Shown here piece after piece: positions 60,396-64,000 of a stretch of 64,000 nucleotides of DNA (positions are counted from its first letter, which is position 1; every line of letters starts with the position of its first letter). The notes below the pieces were generated by a model. The model searched no databases and had not been told where the DNA came from. It was given only the letters and a program-made list of their open reading frames with translations. The DNA is from Samsonia erythrinae (GTDB lineage Bacteria > Pseudomonadota > Gammaproteobacteria > Enterobacterales > Enterobacteriaceae): positions 658,950-722,949 of the forward strand of contig NZ_SMBY01000001.1 in assembly GCF_004342665.1 (NCBI RefSeq). Direction: 5' to 3'. The position numbers and the translations under genes are program-made.

Positions 60396-61903
60396 GCGGG
60401 AGTTCCTCCAGTTGAATAGAAAAGTAAGGTTTCTTCATCAATGTCAGCGGCGTCAAGCTCCGCGACTATGCGGCCATCCCACAGGACGCAGATGCGATCG
60501 CAGAGTCCGACCAGCTCGGAAAATTCACCTGAAGCATAAATAATGCCTTTTCCCTGACGGGCGAGACCGTCAATCAGCGTGAACAGGTCCTGTTTGGCCT
60601 TGATATCGACGCCTTTCGTCGGTTCGTCAAAAATCAGCACCTGCGCCTCATTGCGCAGCCATTTGCCGATAGCGATTTTTTGCTGGTTGCCGCCCGACAG
60701 GCGCAGCAGTTTTTGTGCCGGGCCGGTGGTGCGAACCGCAAGCTGGCTGATGACCTGTTTGGCCCAGTGCTGCGCCTGACGACGACGGAATAGTCCCCAG
60801 CGGGAAAAGCGGTCGGTGGCGGCAATACTGAGGTTCATCGCGATGGATTCATGAACAAAAATGCCTTCTTTGCGCCGCTCTTCCGGCACCAGCACAATGC
60901 CTTGTTCGACGGACCGGTGGGGGGAATGAGGCCGCCAGGGTTTGCCGCAGTAGGTTCCCTGAGTCACCTTGCTGGGGACTGCGCCAAACAGCGCCTTGCA
61001 CAGTTCGGTTTTACCCGCACCGGCCAACCCGGCAATGCCCAGAATTTCCCCTTTGCGCAGCGTCAGCGAGAGATCGCGCAGCACGCTTTCGTCATGCAAT
61101 CCACTGACCTGAAGCAGCGCCTCTTGCGGCGGCGTGGTTCGGCGTGGTGGAAAGATATCATCAAGCTGATGGCCCAGCATTCGCTCCACAATCTGTTCGC
61201 CGCTGAGTCCTTGCATCGCGCCGCTGCTGACGAACTCGCCGTCGCGCAGAACGGTTAGCGTATCGCAGATTTCGCTCAGTTCGTGGATGCGGTGGGAAAT
61301 AAAGACAATACCAATGCCGTCGGCCTGTAAGCGACGCACCACCTGAAAGAGACGCGCGCTTTCAGCCTGATCCAATGGGGCGGTGGGTTCATCCAGAATC
61401 AGAAATCGACACTCATGGGATAAGGCGCGAGCCAGTAAAATTTGCTGTTTCTCCGCCAGCGTACAGGTATCCAGCCGTTGACGAACGTCAAGGTGAACGC
61501 CAAGTTGATCGAGCAACGCCTGCGCCTGACGATACAGCCGCGGCCAGCTAAGCAGGTGCCCGCTCTGCGCCAGCGTATCCAGCATAATGTTTTCTGCCAC
61601 CGACAATGTTGAAACCAGTGCGACGTCAACCTCTTGTTGCACCAGATGAATACCGTATCGTTTAGCATCACGCGGTGAATGAATATCGACTTTTTCACCA
61701 TTGATCAGAATATCGCCCTGATAGCGATCGTGAGCACCTGACAAGATCGTCATCAGCGTGGATTTACCCGCGCCATTCGCGCCTGTCAGCGCATGAATCG
61801 AACCGCCTTCCAGCGTGAAATTAACCTGCTTAAGGGCGTGGAAACCAGAAAAAGAGATGGAAATATTACGCATTTCCAGTCGGCTTCGGGAGGTTTGGGT
61901 CAT
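60392..61903 (-). CDS. Sugar ABC transporter double ATPase, RbsA/XylG family
   Basis: A 503-residue protein with two ABC domains. The first has GANGAGKSTLMTILSGAH, LAEKQQILLARALSH and FLILDEPTAPLD; the second has the degenerate GLAGAGKTELCKAL and LSGGNQQKIAIGKWL, usual for CUT2 ATPases. ATG 61903 (MTQTSRSRLEM) is chosen over a longer frame. It is first in a two-gene operon with the permease. The substrate is unknown; the neighbouring dehydrogenases suggest a sugar or sugar acid. Confidence 0.9.
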   Translation of the reverse strand: MTQTSRSRLEMRNISISFSGFHALKQVNFTLEGGSIHALTGANGAGKSTLMTILSGAHDRYQGDILINGEKVDIHSPRDAKRYGIHLVQQEVDVALVSTLSVAENIMLDTLAQSGHLLSWPRLYRQAQALLDQLGVHLDVRQRLDTCTLAEKQQILLARALSHECRFLILDEPTAPLDQAESARLFQVVRRLQADGIGIVFISHRIHELSEICDTLTVLRDGEFVSSGAMQGLSGEQIVERMLGHQLDDIFPPRRTTPPQEALLQVSGLHDESVLRDLSLTLRKGEILGIAGLAGAGKTELCKALFGAVPSKVTQGTYCGKPWRPHSPHRSVEQGIVLVPEERRKEGIFVHESIAMNLSIAATDRFSRWGLFRRRQAQHWAKQVISQLAVRTTGPAQKLLRLSGGNQQKIAIGKWLRNEAQVLIFDEPTKGVDIKAKQDLFTLIDGLARQGKGIIYASGEFSELVGLCDRICVLWDGRIVAELDAADIDEETLLFYSTGGTPA

Positions 61904-62166
61904 GGTCGGTAACGCTCTTGGCAGTTCGTAGCATGAAATAACGGAAAAGCAAGGTAGCACATATCTCAAAGAATTTAATACAGCTTCAAATGTTTGAGGT
62001 GTCTCGGCTATGAACGAAAAAGCATAAATTAAGTAAAAAAGTTCTTAATGTGGCACGTTCAAGTGAATAAGATGGCGTTATCAACAGGGTAGCGCAGCAG
62101 ATTCAGCTATTGAGTCACGCATAACGATCCGTGTCCATACGATGGCGCGGCAAGGAACAGGCAAAC
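61904..62166. promoter_or_regulatory. Divergent promoter region of the sugar transporter and hcxA
   Basis: About 260 bp separating the ABC operon (minus) from hcxA (plus). AT-rich around 61980-62050. No operator I can name. Confidence 0.4.
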
Positions 62167-63264
62167 ATGAACACATCGGCAATCCGCGTACAGGTCGGCC
62201 CCGCCAACTATTTTTCTTTCCCCGGCGCCATCGATAAGCTACTGGCGTTTTATCCGCCGGCGGTGCTGAAAAACGCGCTATGGATTTATGGCGAACGCGC
62301 GATAGCGGCGGCTCGCCCCTATTTACCCGCCGAGTTCGAGGCGCCTTTAGCCCGTCGCATTCAGTTTGGGGCGCATTGCAGCGAAAGCGAAGTGGCAGCG
62401 CTGGTGGCGCAAGCTGGCGATGCGTGCCAGGTTGTCATCGGCGTGGGAGGCGGGGCGGTGCTGGATACCGCGAAGGTGACGGCGCGTCAGATTGGCGTGC
62501 CGCTGGTCGCCATTCCAACGATTGCGGCCACTTGTGCGGCCTGGACGCCGCTGTCGGTATGGTATAACGATGCCGGGCAGGCGCTGCGATTTGAAATTTT
62601 CACGGATGCCAATCATCTGGTGCTGGTGGAACCGCGCATCTTGCTGGCCGCACCGGTGGAGTATTTGCTGGCCGGGGTGGGGGATACGCTGGCGAAATGG
62701 TACGAAGCCGTCGTGCTCAGCCCCCAGCCGGAAACGCTGCCCCTTTCTGTACGTCTGGGGCTACAGGCCGCGCTGGATATCCGCAATGTATTGCTGCAAC
62801 AAAGCGCAGCCGCATTGGCGGCGGTCAGCCGGGGAGAACTGACACAGGATTTTCTGGATGTCGTTGATGCGATTATCGCCGGGGGCGGCATGGTCGGCGG
62901 ACTGGGCGAACGCTATACCCGCGTGGCGGCAGCCCACGCAGTGCATAATGGCTTAACGGTGTTGCCGCAGACGGAACGCTTCCTGCACGGCACCAAGGTC
63001 GCCTATGGCATTCTGGTGCAATGCGCGCTACTGGGGGATCATGAAACGTTGCAACAGCTGAAAACGGCCTTCAGGGCGTTTGGCTTGCCGACCTCGCTGG
63101 CTGCGCTGGATGTGGATATCCGCGATCGCGCCGCGCTTCAGGCCGTCGTTGCGCGTATTCTACAGCCGGGTGAGTCTATCCATTATTTGCCACTGACGCT
63201 CAATGAGGATGTGCTGCTGGCGGCGTTTGCCACCGTAGAGGCAGACGGGGAGTCATTGTCATAG
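62167..63264 (+). CDS. hcxA: Hydroxycarboxylate dehydrogenase A (HcxA/YbdH)
   Basis: A 365-residue glycerol-dehydrogenase-like enzyme closely matching E. coli YbdH: VGPANYFSFPGAID, HCSESEVAAL, VVIGVGGGAVLDTAKV, VAIPTIAATCAAWTPLSVWY, GVGDTLAKWYEAVVLSPQPETLPL and AAHAVHNGLTVLPQTE. HcxA reduces 2-oxo acids such as 2-oxobutyrate with NADPH. ATG 62167 is the family start; the frame is open 12 codons further. It is divergent from the sugar ABC genes and may act with the hydroxyacid dehydrogenase at 58072 on related acids. Confidence 0.93.
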   Translation: MNTSAIRVQVGPANYFSFPGAIDKLLAFYPPAVLKNALWIYGERAIAAARPYLPAEFEAPLARRIQFGAHCSESEVAALVAQAGDACQVVIGVGGGAVLDTAKVTARQIGVPLVAIPTIAATCAAWTPLSVWYNDAGQALRFEIFTDANHLVLVEPRILLAAPVEYLLAGVGDTLAKWYEAVVLSPQPETLPLSVRLGLQAALDIRNVLLQQSAAALAAVSRGELTQDFLDVVDAIIAGGGMVGGLGERYTRVAAAHAVHNGLTVLPQTERFLHGTKVAYGILVQCALLGDHETLQQLKTAFRAFGLPTSLAALDVDIRDRAALQAVVARILQPGESIHYLPLTLNEDVLLAAFATVEADGESLS

Positions 63265-63291
63265 GCGGAGAGGCGTCTCCGCCGGTGAAAA

Positions 63292-63510
63292 CTACTGAGT
63301 TTTTTCGTAGGGAAATGAATTTTTAATGTAGCTGGTGTAATAGCGGTATTTGGTTTTGCTTGCCATCAGCTCTTCATAAATCATGCGTGCGACACCGCGA
63401 TAGAGATAGATGCTGCCATTCAGCAGTTCGACTTCCAACTGACTCGTTTCTGCATCGTACCCGACCGAAAATAGCTCTGTTGATGAAACCCGTTTTCTTT
63501 GCAAAATCAA
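63292..63510 (-). CDS. KTSC-domain protein
   Basis: A 72-residue protein: RKRVSSTELFSVGYDAETSQLEVELLNGSIYLYRGV ends one KTSC-like domain, followed by MIYEELMASKTKYRYYTSYIKNSFPYEK. The domain is found in small phage and bacterial proteins, often fused to RNA-related enzymes; its function is not settled. It is convergent with hcxA, 27 bp away. Confidence 0.75.
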   Translation of the reverse strand: MILQRKRVSSTELFSVGYDAETSQLEVELLNGSIYLYRGVARMIYEELMASKTKYRYYTSYIKNSFPYEKTQ

Positions 63511-63677
63511 TCACTCCCAACGTATCAAGACAGCATCCTCACGATATATCCTCTCAGACGAACGATCGCTATCATTTTGTTATAGAGAGGGATCTATCAG
63601 GGTTAAACAGCAGAATATAGTTATCCGTTCATGAATAATCAGTAAATGCTCACAGATTTCTGCAAGTAAACAGAAAT

Positions 63678-63715
63678 CGCGCTCAGGATGCACAGCCAGC
63701 AGGTTCCTGAGCGCG
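63678..63715 (-). terminator. Hairpin downstream of yeiG
   Basis: CGCGCTCAGGA and TCCTGAGCGCG form a perfect 11-bp stem with a 16-base loop, 28 bp past the yeiG stop. The tail (ATTTCTG) is weakly T-rich. Confidence 0.55.
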
Positions 63716-63742
63716 GTTCTCCGCTAAATCAGCGGCACCTCA

Positions 63743-64000
63743 TTACACATGGAGGTGTTGGGCGTGGAAGCGCAAATGGTCTTCAATAAACGTGGCGATG
63801 AAGAAATAGCTGTGGTCATAACCGGATTGTGTGCGTAACGTCAGCGGCCACGCGTGCTGATTCGCCAGCTCTTCCAGCTTCGCTGGTTGCAGTTGATCGG
63901 GAAGAAACTGATCGCAATCGCCCTGATCGACCAGTATCGGCAGCTTTTCCCGGCTGTTAGCCAGCAGATGACAGCTGTCGTACTGTAACCACTGGCTTTC
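63743..64000 (-). CDS. yeiG: S-formylglutathione hydrolase YeiG, C-terminal part
   Basis: The last 85 codons of the gene; the 5' part lies beyond the right edge. The sequence ends with [19 protein letters not shown] and the catalytic-histidine block [22 protein letters not shown], matching E. coli YeiG. The enzyme hydrolyses S-formylglutathione in formaldehyde detoxification. In E. coli yeiG is the neighbour of cirA; here about 6 kb separates them. Confidence 0.95.
   Translation of the reverse strand, partial: ESQWLQYDSCHLLANSREKLPILVDQGDCDQFLPDQLQPAKLEELANQHAWPLTLRTQSGYDHSYFFIATFIEDHLRFHAQHLHV

Overview
The window looks like an enterobacterial chromosome of the soft-rot/wilt family Pectobacteriaceae (Pectobacterium, Brenneria or a close relative). 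Three things point there: a LuxR regulator of the ExpR/VirR type, a type III effector/chaperone pair behind a HrpL-type promoter, and a long backbone in E. coli-like order. The species cannot be settled by reading alone. All start sites, domains and motifs were read by eye; no database search was run.

Left part (1-9300): an organosulfur block with an ASST-family protein (partial), an ABC ATPase, an unusual fused double permease, a substrate-binding protein and a LysR regulator. The transporter resembles the AtsRBC sulfate-ester importers. It is followed by cdh (CDP-diacylglycerol pyrophosphatase, with a doubtful 5' end), an orphan ExpR/VirR quorum-sensing receptor and cheV.

Accessory block (9300-26470): a hrp-box promoter drives a CesT-type chaperone and a HopF-family effector. 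Next come a ClbS-like protein and about 1 kb of decayed DNA. An AT-rich sugar locus follows: a PRD/EII-type regulator, cellobiose-type PTS IIA-IIB-IIC, a GH1 6-phospho-beta-glucosidase, an OprD-like porin and a GusA-type beta-glucuronidase. A truncated, frameshifted integrase sits against tRNA-Asn. After it lie mtfA and tRNA-Ser(CGA), an unidentified ORF fragment, an alpha/beta hydrolase with a divergent LysR gene, and a small ORF beside tRNA-Pro(GGG). Three tRNA genes with phage-like or orphan debris suggest repeated insertion and loss.

Backbone (26470-57700): yejM, yejL, yejK, a DUF1624 membrane protein, rplY, radD-yecH, rsuA, bcr, yejG, yejABEF, mepS, lpxT, yeiR, efpL, yeiW, setB, fruBKA, nfo, yeiE, lysP, cirA. 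This follows the E. coli order, but pdeN (rtn) and yeiH are not in their usual places. fruBKA carries three Cra-like sites and cirA a Fur-like site.

Right end (57700-64000): a 2-hydroxyacid dehydrogenase, a ribose/xylose-type ABC ATPase and permease with no binding protein beside them, hcxA, a KTSC-domain protein and the 3' part of yeiG (S-formylglutathione hydrolase). The block between cirA and yeiG appears to be an insertion relative to E. coli.
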